64,000 nucleotides of DNA from Leclercia sp. S52 (lineage in GTDB: Bacteria > Pseudomonadota > Gammaproteobacteria > Enterobacterales > Enterobacteriaceae): positions 2,542,001 to 2,606,000 of the forward strand of contig NZ_CP152474.1 in the NCBI RefSeq assembly GCF_039727615.1. The letters run 5' to 3'. The position numbers and the translations under genes are program-made. The notes beneath the pieces are model-generated. The model had not been told where the DNA came from. It made no database searches and saw only the letters and a program-made list of their open reading frames with translations. Each line of letters opens with the position of its first letter. Positions within the stretch are counted from its first letter, which is position 1. Of the stretch, positions 26,025-35,110 are shown one piece after another.

Positions 26025-26864
26025 TCAGGAAGACGAAGCGTTAAATCCGTAAAGTTCAGCCGGGTTGTCGACAAATAATCTCTGCCGCACCCGGTCATGA
26101 CTTGCCCAGTGAAAAATCCTTGAGAGGATCAGGGCATCATCGGGCATGTTCTTATTGGCACTGATGAGGTTCGGGTGTGGCCAGTCGCTTCCCCAGAGCA
26201 CGCGCTCGGTGGCTTCATGTAAAAATCCTTTGATCACCCCCGCCATATCAGCCACGTCATCCCGTTGCGACTGATGGTAAAGCGCCGACAGTTTTACCCA
26301 GCAGCGCCCCGTCCCGATTAAGTCCCAGGCAAGTTTCCAGGCCGGATGCGACATCGGTTCGGGCTGCGGCAGCCGAAAGAAATGGTCTACCACCAGCCTG
26401 CCGGGGACCTGTTTAAGCAAAGAACGCAGTGCCCATAGCTGGTCAGCGGTGGCGTGGATCTGCACGTGCCAGCCGCGTTCGGCCACCCGGGACGCCAGCG
26501 GCAGCAGCATCTCTGGCGTGGTGATACAGCCCGCACCAAAGTTGAAGCGGATCCCGGTCACCCCGGCGGCAGCAAGGCCGTCCAGTTCAGCGTCGCTGAC
26601 GGTATCGGTGACCACGGCTTCGCCTCGCGCCGCCGCCCCAAATGCACGAAGCGCATCGAGCAAACAGCGGTTATCTGCCCCATAAGAGGAAGGCTGAACC
26701 AGCACATGACGCGTAAAACCCAGCCACTGCTTAAACGCGCGATAATCGCTGACGGTGGCGTCGGGTAAATTGCGCTTATCGTCCGGCGCATACGGAAAAC
26801 GCCGGTCAAAAATATGATGGTGGCAGTCACAGCTGTTCGCGGGTAATACGACATCGGGCAGCAC
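26025..26864 (-). CDS. Amidohydrolase-2 family lactonase (PDC-lactonase/galactarolactone isomerase type)
   Basis: 279 residues. The TIM-barrel metal motif CDCHHHIFD opens the protein; VLVQPSSYGADN, HVQIHATADQ, LVVDHF and the terminal VLWGSDWPHPN carry the remaining active-site His and Asp residues. This is the subgroup of 2-pyrone-4,6-dicarboxylate hydrolase and galactarolactone isomerase, which act on lactones of dicarboxylic acids. It follows the racemase gene after one base. A second lactone-acting enzyme beside the beta-propeller one suggests a lactone intermediate. Confidence 0.8.
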   Translation of the reverse strand: MLPDVVLPANSCDCHHHIFDRRFPYAPDDKRNLPDATVSDYRAFKQWLGFTRHVLVQPSSYGADNRCLLDALRAFGAAARGEAVVTDTVSDAELDGLAAAGVTGIRFNFGAGCITTPEMLLPLASRVAERGWHVQIHATADQLWALRSLLKQVPGRLVVDHFFRLPQPEPMSHPAWKLAWDLIGTGRCWVKLSALYHQSQRDDVADMAGVIKGFLHEATERVLWGSDWPHPNLISANKNMPDDALILSRIFHWASHDRVRQRLFVDNPAELYGFNASSS

Positions 26865-26865
26865 G

Positions 26866-27519
26866 TTAATTCATCACCCGTTTTAATTTATTTACCGCGG
26901 ACTGCGGGCTACTTAATACCGCGCAGGAAACGGCAGAACTGACCTGCGGGTAAGCGATCTCCATCGAGAAATGCGCCAGCAGAATGGCGTCGGCGTCCTG
27001 ATGCTGCAGGGCCGCCTCGACAATCAGCTGGTTATGAAGAGGGGCATTGCCAGCATTCAGAGCATCTCGCGCCCCCGGCACCACATAACTGCTCAGCGTG
27101 GCATCTACCTGACGCGCCGCCGCCAGCTCCCTGAACTCCTCTTCCATCCCTTTAACCGCAGGCCCGAAGGTGGCGAGCATGACGATATTCCGCCCTTTCC
27201 CCAGCGCATCCTCGAACATGGCTTCGTTAGGCTTTAGCACGGGTAAGTCTTTTACCTTCGCGCAGGCCTCAATGGCAGCGCCAAAGGCCGAACAGGTAAA
27301 CAGCACCGCGGCGGCATCAATGCTGGTGGCATAGTTCACCAGGGCATCAATACGCTGATACAGGCGCGGGGTGAGTATGGATTCTTTTGAGCGATCGACG
27401 CTCAGGGCGTCGTCCAGCAGATTGCTGATTTCGGCTTCCGGCCACAGCTGTTTAAAGGTGTCATTGATCGGCGTTACGGCCAGAGGGGTAGCGTGGATCA
27501 GGACAATACGTTGACTCAT
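26866..27519 (-). CDS. Asp/Glu/hydantoin racemase-family protein
   Basis: 217 residues with the two-cysteine racemase scaffold: LFTCSAFGAAIEAC carries the first Cys, while the usual second Cys region reads AILLAHFSMEIAYPQ, without a cysteine at the expected place. One-cysteine members include arylmalonate decarboxylase and maleate isomerase relatives, so an isomerase or decarboxylase of a dicarboxylate is more likely than an amino-acid racemase. Co-transcribed with the dehydrogenase upstream and the amidohydrolase downstream. Confidence 0.7.
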   Translation of the reverse strand: MSQRIVLIHATPLAVTPINDTFKQLWPEAEISNLLDDALSVDRSKESILTPRLYQRIDALVNYATSIDAAAVLFTCSAFGAAIEACAKVKDLPVLKPNEAMFEDALGKGRNIVMLATFGPAVKGMEEEFRELAAARQVDATLSSYVVPGARDALNAGNAPLHNQLIVEAALQHQDADAILLAHFSMEIAYPQVSSAVSCAVLSSPQSAVNKLKRVMN

Positions 27520-27537
27520 GGCTCTCTCCAGTTAACA

Positions 27538-27559
27538 GGCTGCCCGGGTTCGGGCAGCC
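27538..27559 (-). promoter_or_regulatory. Intra-operon hairpin
   Basis: GGCTGCCCG (27538-27546), loop GGTT, CGGGCAGCC (27551-27559): a perfect nine-base stem in the 51-base gap between the dehydrogenase stop and the racemase start. No U-tract, so probably a processing or stabilising element that favours the first gene. Confidence 0.45.
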
Positions 27560-27570
27560 ACAACCCCTAC

Positions 27571-28641
27571 TCAGGAGCGAATAGCCGCTGCCACTTTTTC
27601 CGCAAAGGCTTTGGTGCCGCATGTGCCGCCCAGATCCGGGGTGCGGGTCGCCGGGTTCTCCAGCACTTCGTCCACTGCACGGCTGATTTCGTCCGCCGCT
27701 TTCAGGAACTTCGGCTGGTTATGCTTCTCGGCATACCAGGCCAGCATCATCGCCGCAGAGAGGATCATTGAAACCGGGTTGGCTTTGTCCTGATTTTGAA
27801 TATCCGGCGCGGAACCGTGTTGTGCCTGAGCACAGCAGTGGGTGTCGCTGGCCATAATGGAACCCGCCAGGCCCAGGCTGCCAGAGAGTTCGCTGGCCAG
27901 ATCGCTAATAATGTCGCCGTAGAAGTTGGTCGCCACCAGCACGTCGAAGCGTTCCGGGTTACGCACCAGGTGTGCGGTGGAGGCGTCCACCAGCAGGTCA
28001 TCCAGCTGCACTTCCGGGAACTCTTTTGCTACGGTGCGCACGGCTTCGAGGAACAGACCATCCGTCATATGGAAACTGTTGGCTTTGTGGATAGCCGTCA
28101 CTTTTTTCCTGCGCTGCATTGCCAGTTCAAAGGCTTTACGCGCGATACGTTCAGAGCAATGGCGGGTGATTTTGCGGGTGGACAGCGCCATATCCGGGCT
28201 CGGCATGACCTCTCCCCAGCCGCGGGTCATATTACGATCCGGATAAAAACCTTCCGTGGCCTCACGCATGATCACCAGATCCATGGTTTTGCCCTCTTTC
28301 ATGTTCGACGTCAGGAACGGACGTGTGCGTGCTGGACGCACGTTCGCATAGAGATCCAGACCGATACGGAAGCCCGCCGAGACGTTACGTCCACCCTTTT
28401 CAGGCGCGGGATAGTCCGCGTGTGACTGGGTACCAAGGATGATGCCATCGTAAGTTTTTGCTTTATCCAGAGAGTCCTGGCGGAGCGTGGTGCCATATTT
28501 TTCCAGGCTCTTAAAGCCTACGTCTTCGTAATCAAACTCAAAACCCAGGCCGAAGGCTTTATCCAGTGAATTCAGCACTGTTACTGCTGCTGAGGTGATT
28601 TCAGGGCCGATACCGTCACATGGCAGAACCAGAATGCGCAT
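27571..28641 (-). CDS. Isocitrate/isopropylmalate/tartrate dehydrogenase-family enzyme
   Basis: 356 residues: LPCDGIGPEITSAAV at the start, the substrate segment NVRPAR, TEGFYPDRN, the Lys in IHKANSFHMTDGLF, and the metal-binding aspartates in NFYGDIISDLASEL. This family oxidises a (2R,3S)-type hydroxy acid and decarboxylates the product using NAD(P). The wording is closest to tartrate dehydrogenase and 3-isopropylmalate-like enzymes of catabolic clusters. First gene of a seven-gene operon (to 20249); operator site 4 lies 30 bases upstream. The natural substrate is probably the aconitase-family product. Confidence 0.8.
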   Translation of the reverse strand: MRILVLPCDGIGPEITSAAVTVLNSLDKAFGLGFEFDYEDVGFKSLEKYGTTLRQDSLDKAKTYDGIILGTQSHADYPAPEKGGRNVSAGFRIGLDLYANVRPARTRPFLTSNMKEGKTMDLVIMREATEGFYPDRNMTRGWGEVMPSPDMALSTRKITRHCSERIARKAFELAMQRRKKVTAIHKANSFHMTDGLFLEAVRTVAKEFPEVQLDDLLVDASTAHLVRNPERFDVLVATNFYGDIISDLASELSGSLGLAGSIMASDTHCCAQAQHGSAPDIQNQDKANPVSMILSAAMMLAWYAEKHNQPKFLKAADEISRAVDEVLENPATRTPDLGGTCGTKAFAEKVAAAIRS

Positions 28642-28671
28642 AAAAACTCCAATAGGTTGTTTGCTTTCGAT

Positions 28672-28695
28672 TGCATTTTTATATCAATAAATGCA
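28672..28695. promoter_or_regulatory. Operator site 4 (dehydrogenase operon promoter)
   Basis: Perfect TGCATTT-N10-AAATGCA, starting 30 bases upstream of the dehydrogenase ATG. The 324-base divergent spacer (28642-28965) also holds operator 5 and no gene. Confidence 0.7.
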
Positions 28696-28906
28696 TATAG
28701 CACAAGGTGATGGCGATCACATTTATCTGATTAATCTTTTTTGATTTAGCATTTTGTTTACCTTTCATGCACTTGCGTACCGTAAATTTTTACCGCACCA
28801 AGCGCCTGTCTTCTCTGAACATCCCTTCCATTGGGCCACAAGTGCTCTGATGTCTCAAATAAGGTGAAAAGTGTGATCTTAACCACGCTTTAACAATCAT
28901 CGTATT

Positions 28907-28930
28907 TGCATTTATAAATACATAAAAGCA
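28907..28930. promoter_or_regulatory. Operator site 5 (kinase operon promoter)
   Basis: TGCATTT-N10-AAAAGCA, one mismatch, ending 35 bases upstream of the kinase ATG. The variant arm is the reverse complement of the variant arm in site 1. Confidence 0.6.
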
Positions 28931-28965
28931 GTATAGCGACATTAACGGGTGTATGAGGAATGAAC

Positions 28966-30225
28966 ATGACCAAGTTAGGCGTTATCGCCGATGACTTTAC
29001 CGGGGCTACCGACATAGCCAGCTTTATGGTCAATGCCGGCTGGAAAGTGGTGCTTTTTAATGGCGTGCCTACGGGCGCATTCGACGCGCAGGATACCGAC
29101 GCTATTGTGATTGCTCTGAAGAGCCGTTCGATCCCGGTCAACGAGGCGGTGGAGCTGTCATTATCAGCCTCGACGTGGCTGCAGGCCCAGGGGTGCCAGC
29201 GACAGCTTTTTAAGTACTGTTCAACTTTTGACTCGACCGCTCAGGGCAATATTGGCCCGGTGACCGATGCCCTGATGAAGTTCCTCAATACCCCGGCGAC
29301 GCTTGTTTGCCCGGCGGTTCCGGATAATGGCCGCACCATTGTGCATGGCCATCTGTTCGTTAAAGGGGAACTGCTTAATGAGAGCGGCATGGAGCACCAT
29401 CCCGTCACGCCGATGATGCACTCCTCTCTGAAAAAGCTGATGGAGGCGCAGTCGGTGGGGCTGTGCGGAATGATTAATCTGGATAAGGTGAAAAACCACC
29501 CGGAAGAAATAGCGTCTGAGATTGAAAAACAGCTGGCAAACAAGGCCCGTTATTTCATCCTGGACGTGCTCGATAATCAGGATCTGCTGACTGTCGCCCG
29601 GGCCACGGCGAACTTCCCGCTTGTCACCGGCGCCGCCGGGCTGGGCTACGCCATTGCCACCCTGGATGAACAACGCGCGTCGTCCGGGAAGCAGTTGATG
29701 CACATTGATGCCCGCGGGGCCGGGGTGGTGCTCTCAGGCAGTTGTTCCGCTATGACCAATCAGCAGGTGGATTTCTATCAACAACGCGCCTCCTCCCTGG
29801 CACTGGATGTGGAAAAAATCATCCACGATCCCGCTTACCTGGAAACCGTCTCGCAATGGGTTGTCGCCCATGCCGCGGAACCGCTGGCACCGATGGTCTA
29901 CGCCACCCAGCCGCCGCAAATTATTGAACTTATCCAGAAACACTACGGTGCTGAATTCGTCAGCGACAGGATTGAAACCTTCTTCTCGACGCTGGCCCGG
30001 TCGCTGACCCTGGCAGGCTTTAACAAGTTCATTGTCGCAGGAGGCGAAACCTCCGGTGCGGTGACGCAGGGGTTGAACATTGAGGGGATGGTAATCGGTG
30101 AGCCGGTCGCGCCTGGCGTGCCCTGGACTCAGGTCCTCAACAAACCGCAGTGGGTCATTCTCAAATCCGGGAACTTCGGCAGCCAGGATTTCTTCCAGAA
30201 AGCACAGGAACATTATCATGAGTGA
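28966..30225 (+). CDS. DUF1537 four-carbon acid sugar kinase, OtnK-like
   Basis: 419 residues from the ATG at 28966; GAGGA lies six bases upstream. Domain 1 has GVIADDFTGATDIASFMVNAG and the domain-2 nucleotide site has IVAGGETSGAV and VPWTQV, both typical of DUF1537 kinases. Described members phosphorylate 3-oxo-tetronate, D-threonate or D-erythronate; those in OtnK position are followed by the OtnC decarboxylase, as here. It therefore probably makes a 3-oxo-tetronate 4-phosphate or a close analogue. Overlaps the next gene by eight bases. Confidence 0.85.
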   Translation: MTKLGVIADDFTGATDIASFMVNAGWKVVLFNGVPTGAFDAQDTDAIVIALKSRSIPVNEAVELSLSASTWLQAQGCQRQLFKYCSTFDSTAQGNIGPVTDALMKFLNTPATLVCPAVPDNGRTIVHGHLFVKGELLNESGMEHHPVTPMMHSSLKKLMEAQSVGLCGMINLDKVKNHPEEIASEIEKQLANKARYFILDVLDNQDLLTVARATANFPLVTGAAGLGYAIATLDEQRASSGKQLMHIDARGAGVVLSGSCSAMTNQQVDFYQQRASSLALDVEKIIHDPAYLETVSQWVVAHAAEPLAPMVYATQPPQIIELIQKHYGAEFVSDRIETFFSTLARSLTLAGFNKFIVAGGETSGAVTQGLNIEGMVIGEPVAPGVPWTQVLNKPQWVILKSGNFGSQDFFQKAQEHYHE

Positions 30226-30857
30226 AAAACAGTTAAGAGAGGATATGGTTCGCTATGCACGCTCCATGTTTGAACGCGGATACAGCAGCGGCGGCGCGGG
30301 CAATATCAGCCTGAAACTCCCGGACGGTCATATTCTGGCGACGCCGACGAACTCCAGCTTCGGCGATCTCGATGCGGACGCGCTGAGTAAAGTCACCATG
30401 CAGGGGGGAGCTCCTGTCCGGGGAGAAAGCCTCAAAAGAGGTGCTGATGCACCTGGCGATGTACCGCCAGCGCCCGCACTGCGGCGGCATCGTCCATCTG
30501 CACTCTCCCTGGCTTACCGCCCTGTCGTGCCTGCCGGGTATCGACCCTGAAAATGCCCTGCCGCCAATCACCCCTTATTACGTGATGCGCGTGGGTAAAC
30601 TGCCCGTGGTGCCTTATATTCGTCCGGGCTCGCCGCTGATTGCTGAGCACGTTGAAAAGCTGGCAGCGGAACATAATGCTATTCTATTAGCTAATCACGG
30701 CCCGATTATTTCTGGCAAAAATATCCGCGAGGCGGTATTTAATGCCGAAGAGTTAGAGGAGACGGCAAAACTTTATTTTATGCTCAAGCCTTTTGGCATG
30801 AATACCCTGACTCAGGAAAACGTCGACGAACTCAACGCCACATTTAATATGAAATAA
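30218..30857 (+). pseudogene. OtnC-like class II aldolase/decarboxylase, apparent +1 frameshift
   Basis: The first frame gives the class II aldolase start (YARSMFERGYSSGGAGNISLKL, LATPTNSSFG) and breaks at a G6 run (30403-30408). With five G the protein continues MQGELLSGEKASKEVLMHLA and on through HCGGIVHLHSPW, carrying the metal histidines, and AILLANHGPIISG to the stop at 30857, about 212 residues, normal for OtnC. Family role: decarboxylation of 3-oxo-tetronate 4-phosphate to dihydroxyacetone phosphate. If the extra G is real, the pathway would stall after the kinase. Confidence 0.75.
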
Positions 30858-30938
30858 ATAATAACGAGAAGCCCCTGCGTTAAATTATGACGCAGGGTTA
30901 GCCCTGCCTGTGTCACCCAAATTATAATAAGGTCGCTT

Positions 30939-32240
30939 ATGTCTCTTATGCTTATCACCGGGATAGTTATGTTTGTCATATTAACCTGGTGTCTTCTGAA
31001 AAACATATTTCCCCCCAGTATCTTATTTATTCTCCTGCCTACCGCTGCCGCCTTAGTGTGTGGTTTCGGTTTTAAAGAGTTAGGCGACTATGTTGCCCAG
31101 GGGCTGAAATCGGTGGTGGGAACGGCGACGCTCGTTGCTTTCAGCGCCATGTTTTTCACCCTGATGAAAGAAGCCGGGGTGTTTGACGTGATTGTTCGCT
31201 TCATCCTGCGCTTCATTACCCCGTCCACCTTTTCGGTGCTACTCGCGACGCTGGTGATTGCTTCCATTTGCAGTCTTGACGGTAATGCCTACGCCACTCT
31301 GCTGGTGACGGTGCCTGCCCTGCTGCCCATTTATGAGAAGATGAACATCAGTAAAAAGACGCTGTTACTGCTGATCACCGTGGGTGTGGGCGTAACAGGG
31401 ATCACCCCCTGGGGCGGCTCGCTCAACAGAGCGATCGCGGTGACGCATCTGGATATTCTCGACGTCTATTACCGGCTGATCCCGCTGCAGGCCATTCTTT
31501 TTGTGTTGGGCGTGATACTTTGCTGGTTTATGGCAAAGATTGAAAACAGAAGCGGCTCGGGTATTTCCCCGGATGAGTTTCACCTTATGCGCGCCGATAT
31601 GCTCACCTGCAAAACCGATCATAACCCCTGGCTGTTGAAGCTGAATTTTTCCTTAGTCATCGCCACCATCGTTATTCTGGTATCAGGCCTGGTAGCCGGG
31701 AATTATCTGTTTATGATCGCTTTCTCGCTGGCGGTCATTATTAATTATCCTGACGCGAAGAAAGCCCAGCAGAAAATTAAAGAGTATGCGCTGACAATAT
31801 TCCCGGTGATCGTCATCTTCCTGACCATCGGCGTATTCGTTGGCATTCTGCAAAACACCGGCATTATTAAAGTGCTGGTTAACGAGATTGCCGAAATTTT
31901 CCCCACCAGCCTGGGGCCCTATCTGTACCTTATTCTCGCGGCCTTCAGCGTGCCAATCGTTATTCTGATAGGTTCCGATGCGTTCTACTTTGCGCTGTTA
32001 CCTCTCGCGGTCGGCCTGGGCCAGAGCTTCGGCGTATCACCTCTGCACGTGACCATTGCCATGCTTATCACCGAGCAGATTGGCTTGCTGCTGAGCCCGG
32101 TGATACCGGCCACGCATCTCGGGCTGAGCCTGCTTAACCTGCGCGTTGATGAACATATCCGTCACTCTATGGCTAAGGTGTGGGTAATGAGTGTCTGCGC
32201 CCTTCTCGCTGCTTTGGCGTTCGGGATTATTCCGCTGTAA
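30939..32240 (+). CDS. CitMHS-family carboxylate transporter 2
   Basis: 433 residues, about 12 helices, with SLDGNAYATLLV and ITPWGGSLNRAIAV replacing the two motifs seen in carrier 1. It is clearly a relative but strongly diverged, so the two probably differ in substrate or affinity. It ends the kinase-aldolase operon, 81 bases after the aldolase. Confidence 0.85.
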   Translation: MSLMLITGIVMFVILTWCLLKNIFPPSILFILLPTAAALVCGFGFKELGDYVAQGLKSVVGTATLVAFSAMFFTLMKEAGVFDVIVRFILRFITPSTFSVLLATLVIASICSLDGNAYATLLVTVPALLPIYEKMNISKKTLLLLITVGVGVTGITPWGGSLNRAIAVTHLDILDVYYRLIPLQAILFVLGVILCWFMAKIENRSGSGISPDEFHLMRADMLTCKTDHNPWLLKLNFSLVIATIVILVSGLVAGNYLFMIAFSLAVIINYPDAKKAQQKIKEYALTIFPVIVIFLTIGVFVGILQNTGIIKVLVNEIAEIFPTSLGPYLYLILAAFSVPIVILIGSDAFYFALLPLAVGLGQSFGVSPLHVTIAMLITEQIGLLLSPVIPATHLGLSLLNLRVDEHIRHSMAKVWVMSVCALLAALAFGIIPL

Positions 32241-32250
32241 AGACAGCACT

Positions 32251-32277
32251 AAAAAGGGGCAGAGGACGATCTGCCCC
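32251..32277 (-). terminator. Intrinsic terminator of mipA
   Basis: GGGGCAGA (32256-32263) pairs with TCTGCCCC (32270-32277); an A5 run on the left becomes U5 on the minus strand. It lies between the convergent carrier and MipA genes. Confidence 0.65.
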
Positions 32278-32292
32278 CGCGTGCGGGTTAAA

Positions 32293-33069
32293 TCAGAAGG
32301 TATAAAACGCCCCTACCGTAAGCACAAAATAATCCTCTTTATCCACGACAGGACTATGGCTTACGCGGTTTGCCAGAGTGGTGTATCGCAGGTCTGCGTA
32401 ACCAGACCAGTTTTGACTAAATGAATGCTGCCAGTTAATACCATAATCGACGCTGGTTAATCCCCAGTCGGCATTAAATTGCCTGAACCCTGTATTCGCA
32501 CTTTGCTTTTCACTGACACCAAACCAGGTATTATTATACCGCGCATCGCCATAATTTCTGATGGTACTGACGGTGAGGGTGTCGCTGTCATCATTAAACA
32601 AAACCACATTCAAACCGATGTTATACAGCACCCCCTGACTTTCCGTCAGCGGTGCAATAATATTCCCTTCAAATCCAATCCAGGGAGCCATCCACCACCC
32701 CATGGTGGTTGTTGAGTTTAACGCTGTTTTAATTTTCCCCATGCCTTTAAGATGTTTCGATCCATCCTGCAACCATGAATCATCATCATCCGTGCGTCCC
32801 CATGTGTAGCCCAGCGCCTGCCCCAGGTATAAGCCATTATCGAAGGAGTGCGTTATCCCAACACCTTTTTCTGAATTGACGAACCAGGTTCCGTTAGTCC
32901 AGTCAAAATAAGGCGCCACCGTAGCATCATATTTATCCGCCCCGATATATTGCGGTGCATATTGCGTTCCAATACCAACGGTAATCTCGGATTTATTTAT
33001 TTCAGAAGCGGCGTAAGTTACAGAGGGCAATAAAAATAGCGTGGACAGGATGGTATTTAATTCCTTCAT
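32293..33069 (-). CDS. MipA/OmpV-family outer-membrane protein
   Basis: 258 residues from an ATG with GGGAG six bases upstream. Signal peptide ends near SVTYA-A; the mature part has alternating beta strands and ends with the aromatic VGAFYTF, typical of outer-membrane barrels. Family members scaffold MltA and PBP1B or take part in antibiotic and antimicrobial-peptide response. It is divergent from an OmpR-type response regulator, 103 bases away, which may control it. Confidence 0.8.
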   Translation of the reverse strand: MKELNTILSTLFLLPSVTYAASEINKSEITVGIGTQYAPQYIGADKYDATVAPYFDWTNGTWFVNSEKGVGITHSFDNGLYLGQALGYTWGRTDDDDSWLQDGSKHLKGMGKIKTALNSTTTMGWWMAPWIGFEGNIIAPLTESQGVLYNIGLNVVLFNDDSDTLTVSTIRNYGDARYNNTWFGVSEKQSANTGFRQFNADWGLTSVDYGINWQHSFSQNWSGYADLRYTTLANRVSHSPVVDKEDYFVLTVGAFYTF

Positions 33070-33172
33070 AAAACTCCCGGAATGAATTATGCTGCGTAAC
33101 AGGAACGGGAGTATGCCCACTAATAATCAAGAACTCTGCAAGACTTTATCAAGGTTTAATCAAGGTGCTTAT

Positions 33173-33859
33173 GTGAAACGTGTCTTAATCATTGAAGACG
33201 ATCTGGATGCAGCCAATGTACTTGAGGCTTATCTCAAACGTGAACAGTTCCAGACATCGATTGCCAGTGACGGGCAGCGTGGTCTGGATCTGATTTTCAG
33301 CTGGAAGCCCGATCTCATCCTCCTTGATGTGATGTTGCCCTCCATGAGCGGAACGGATGTCCTGCTTGCGGTCAGGCGCCGCAGCGACACTCCGGTGATC
33401 ATGATCACCGCCATTAGTGACGGAGCAGATAAAATCAGCGCGCTCCGTTACGGCGCCGATGACTATGTGGTTAAGCCCTATAATCCAGGCGAGGTTGTTG
33501 CCCGTGTTCATGCGGTCCTCAGGCGTTATTCTGGCCAGCGCAGCGGGGATATTCTCCAGTTCAGAAACATTAAAGCCGATATGGACTCCATGATTGTCAC
33601 CGTGGAAAAAGAGGGCGTTCCCCCGCTGCCACTGGAGCTGACCCCCACAGAGCTGTCGCTGCTGATGACGTTCCTGAAATCGCCCTCCAAAGCTTTTACC
33701 CGCCAGGCATTGCTGGAAGCCTGCCTGCCGGAAAGTGATGCCCTCGAGCGGGTAGTGGATACCCATATTTATAACCTGCGTAAAAAGCTCGATGCAGCGG
33801 GTCAGCCAGACCTGCTGATCAACGTCCGCGGAATCGGTTACAGGTTTGCCAACGCATGA
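33173..33859 (+). CDS. OmpR/AdeR-like response regulator
   Basis: 228 residues from a GTG at 33173 with AAGGTG five bases upstream; a longer frame from 33089 lacks family support. Receiver domain with acidic pair at 9-10, phospho-acceptor Asp52 in LILLDVMLP and Lys in GADDYVVKPYNPGEVVARV; then an OmpR winged helix ending NVRGIGYRFAN. The receiver wording is close to AdeR and BaeR, regulators of RND pumps. Its stop overlaps the kinase ATG by four bases. Confidence 0.85.
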   Translation: MKRVLIIEDDLDAANVLEAYLKREQFQTSIASDGQRGLDLIFSWKPDLILLDVMLPSMSGTDVLLAVRRRSDTPVIMITAISDGADKISALRYGADDYVVKPYNPGEVVARVHAVLRRYSGQRSGDILQFRNIKADMDSMIVTVEKEGVPPLPLELTPTELSLLMTFLKSPSKAFTRQALLEACLPESDALERVVDTHIYNLRKKLDAAGQPDLLINVRGIGYRFANA

Positions 33860-35043
33860 ACCGCACACGCTTTGCCTCAAAAAGTGAAAATAGCTCCCTG
33901 TGGAACTGGATTTGCCGCAAGGTGATTTCGCTGGCCGTCGGCAGTATTATCCTGATCGCGTTCTGTATGTGGCTGCGCTTTTATATCGACAGCAAGTGGC
34001 ATGAGTATCGGATGCCAGCTGACGTCAGGGCAGAACTGGCCAGGCTGGTTAAGGATCCTGAACAGAACATCAATCGCTATCACGCGATCATCGATCGCTG
34101 GTACGGGGTTGATTACTGGCCACCGGGGATGGGGATCACTGACTGGCTAATCCTCGCGGTGCTGGTCCTTATTGTCATGCCTGTCATTTTTACGCTGACG
34201 CTGAGAACCGCCCGCCCGCTTTCCGTGCAGATAAGCGCGCTGGCAAATGCCGCTAAATCGGTTGCCCAGGGCAGTTTTGGCAATAACGTCACCATCCCGG
34301 AGCACCTGCCTCTGGAATTACGCAGCCTTAGTGAAAGTTTTAACGGCATGTCGATGCAGCTTGAACGATATGAAAAGGAGCTCAAAAAATCCCATGTTGC
34401 CATGGCTCATGAACTCCGTTCTCCGCTGACCGCCGCAACAGGCAGGCTCCAGGGGATGCTCGACGGCGTATTTGAGCCCAACGAAACCCAGTTAAAAATG
34501 GTTATGCGACAGCTTAACGAGCTAAACCGGCTGGTTGAAGATCTGCACTTATTGAAGCTTGCTGATGCCGGCCAGTTGAATCTGAACATTGTTCCTGCCG
34601 GTCTGAGTGAGATTGTCAGGGAGAAAATGGCCTGGATTGCGCCTTCTGCCGGGCGCGCTGGGATGTCTATCCAACACACTCAGAACCTGATGCTTAGCGG
34701 CATGGTAGACCCTTATCGTATCGGGCAGGTCTTCCTGATCCTGATGGATAACGCACTACGGTATGCCGCAGAGGGTGGCGTGCTTGAAATTAGCTATGAG
34801 GCTACGCCTGACACCGTATCGGTTATTTTCAGGGACAAAGGTCCCGCCGTACCGGATGAACTGCTTGACGATATCTTCACACCCTTTGTTCGGGAAGAGG
34901 TCTCCCGCTCGAGGCATTCAGGGGGTTCAGGGCTGGGGCTTTCTATTGCGCGGGCAATCTGTGAAGCCCACGGAGGAAGGCTGGAGGTTGAGAAGCATGA
35001 AAAAGGTGGACTGGTCTTCAGGGTATCGTTGAGAAAAGCGTAA
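33856..35043 (+). CDS. Sensor histidine kinase, AdeS-like
   Basis: 395 residues: two membrane helices (about 22-40 and 97-115) bracket a short periplasmic sensor domain, then a HAMP domain, the phospho-acceptor His185 in AHELRSPLTA, and the ATPase motifs LMDNALRYA and GSGLGLSIARAI. It partners the upstream response regulator and lies beside RND-pump genes, an arrangement like AdeRS. The signal it senses is unknown. Confidence 0.85.
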   Translation: MNRTRFASKSENSSLWNWICRKVISLAVGSIILIAFCMWLRFYIDSKWHEYRMPADVRAELARLVKDPEQNINRYHAIIDRWYGVDYWPPGMGITDWLILAVLVLIVMPVIFTLTLRTARPLSVQISALANAAKSVAQGSFGNNVTIPEHLPLELRSLSESFNGMSMQLERYEKELKKSHVAMAHELRSPLTAATGRLQGMLDGVFEPNETQLKMVMRQLNELNRLVEDLHLLKLADAGQLNLNIVPAGLSEIVREKMAWIAPSAGRAGMSIQHTQNLMLSGMVDPYRIGQVFLILMDNALRYAAEGGVLEISYEATPDTVSVIFRDKGPAVPDELLDDIFTPFVREEVSRSRHSGGSGLGLSIARAICEAHGGRLEVEKHEKGGLVFRVSLRKA

Positions 35044-35110
35044 TCTTCCTGACCTTTGAGGGTTCCTTCACAGCAGGCACACGGAATCTTGATAATCCGC
35101 TGATTAAATA

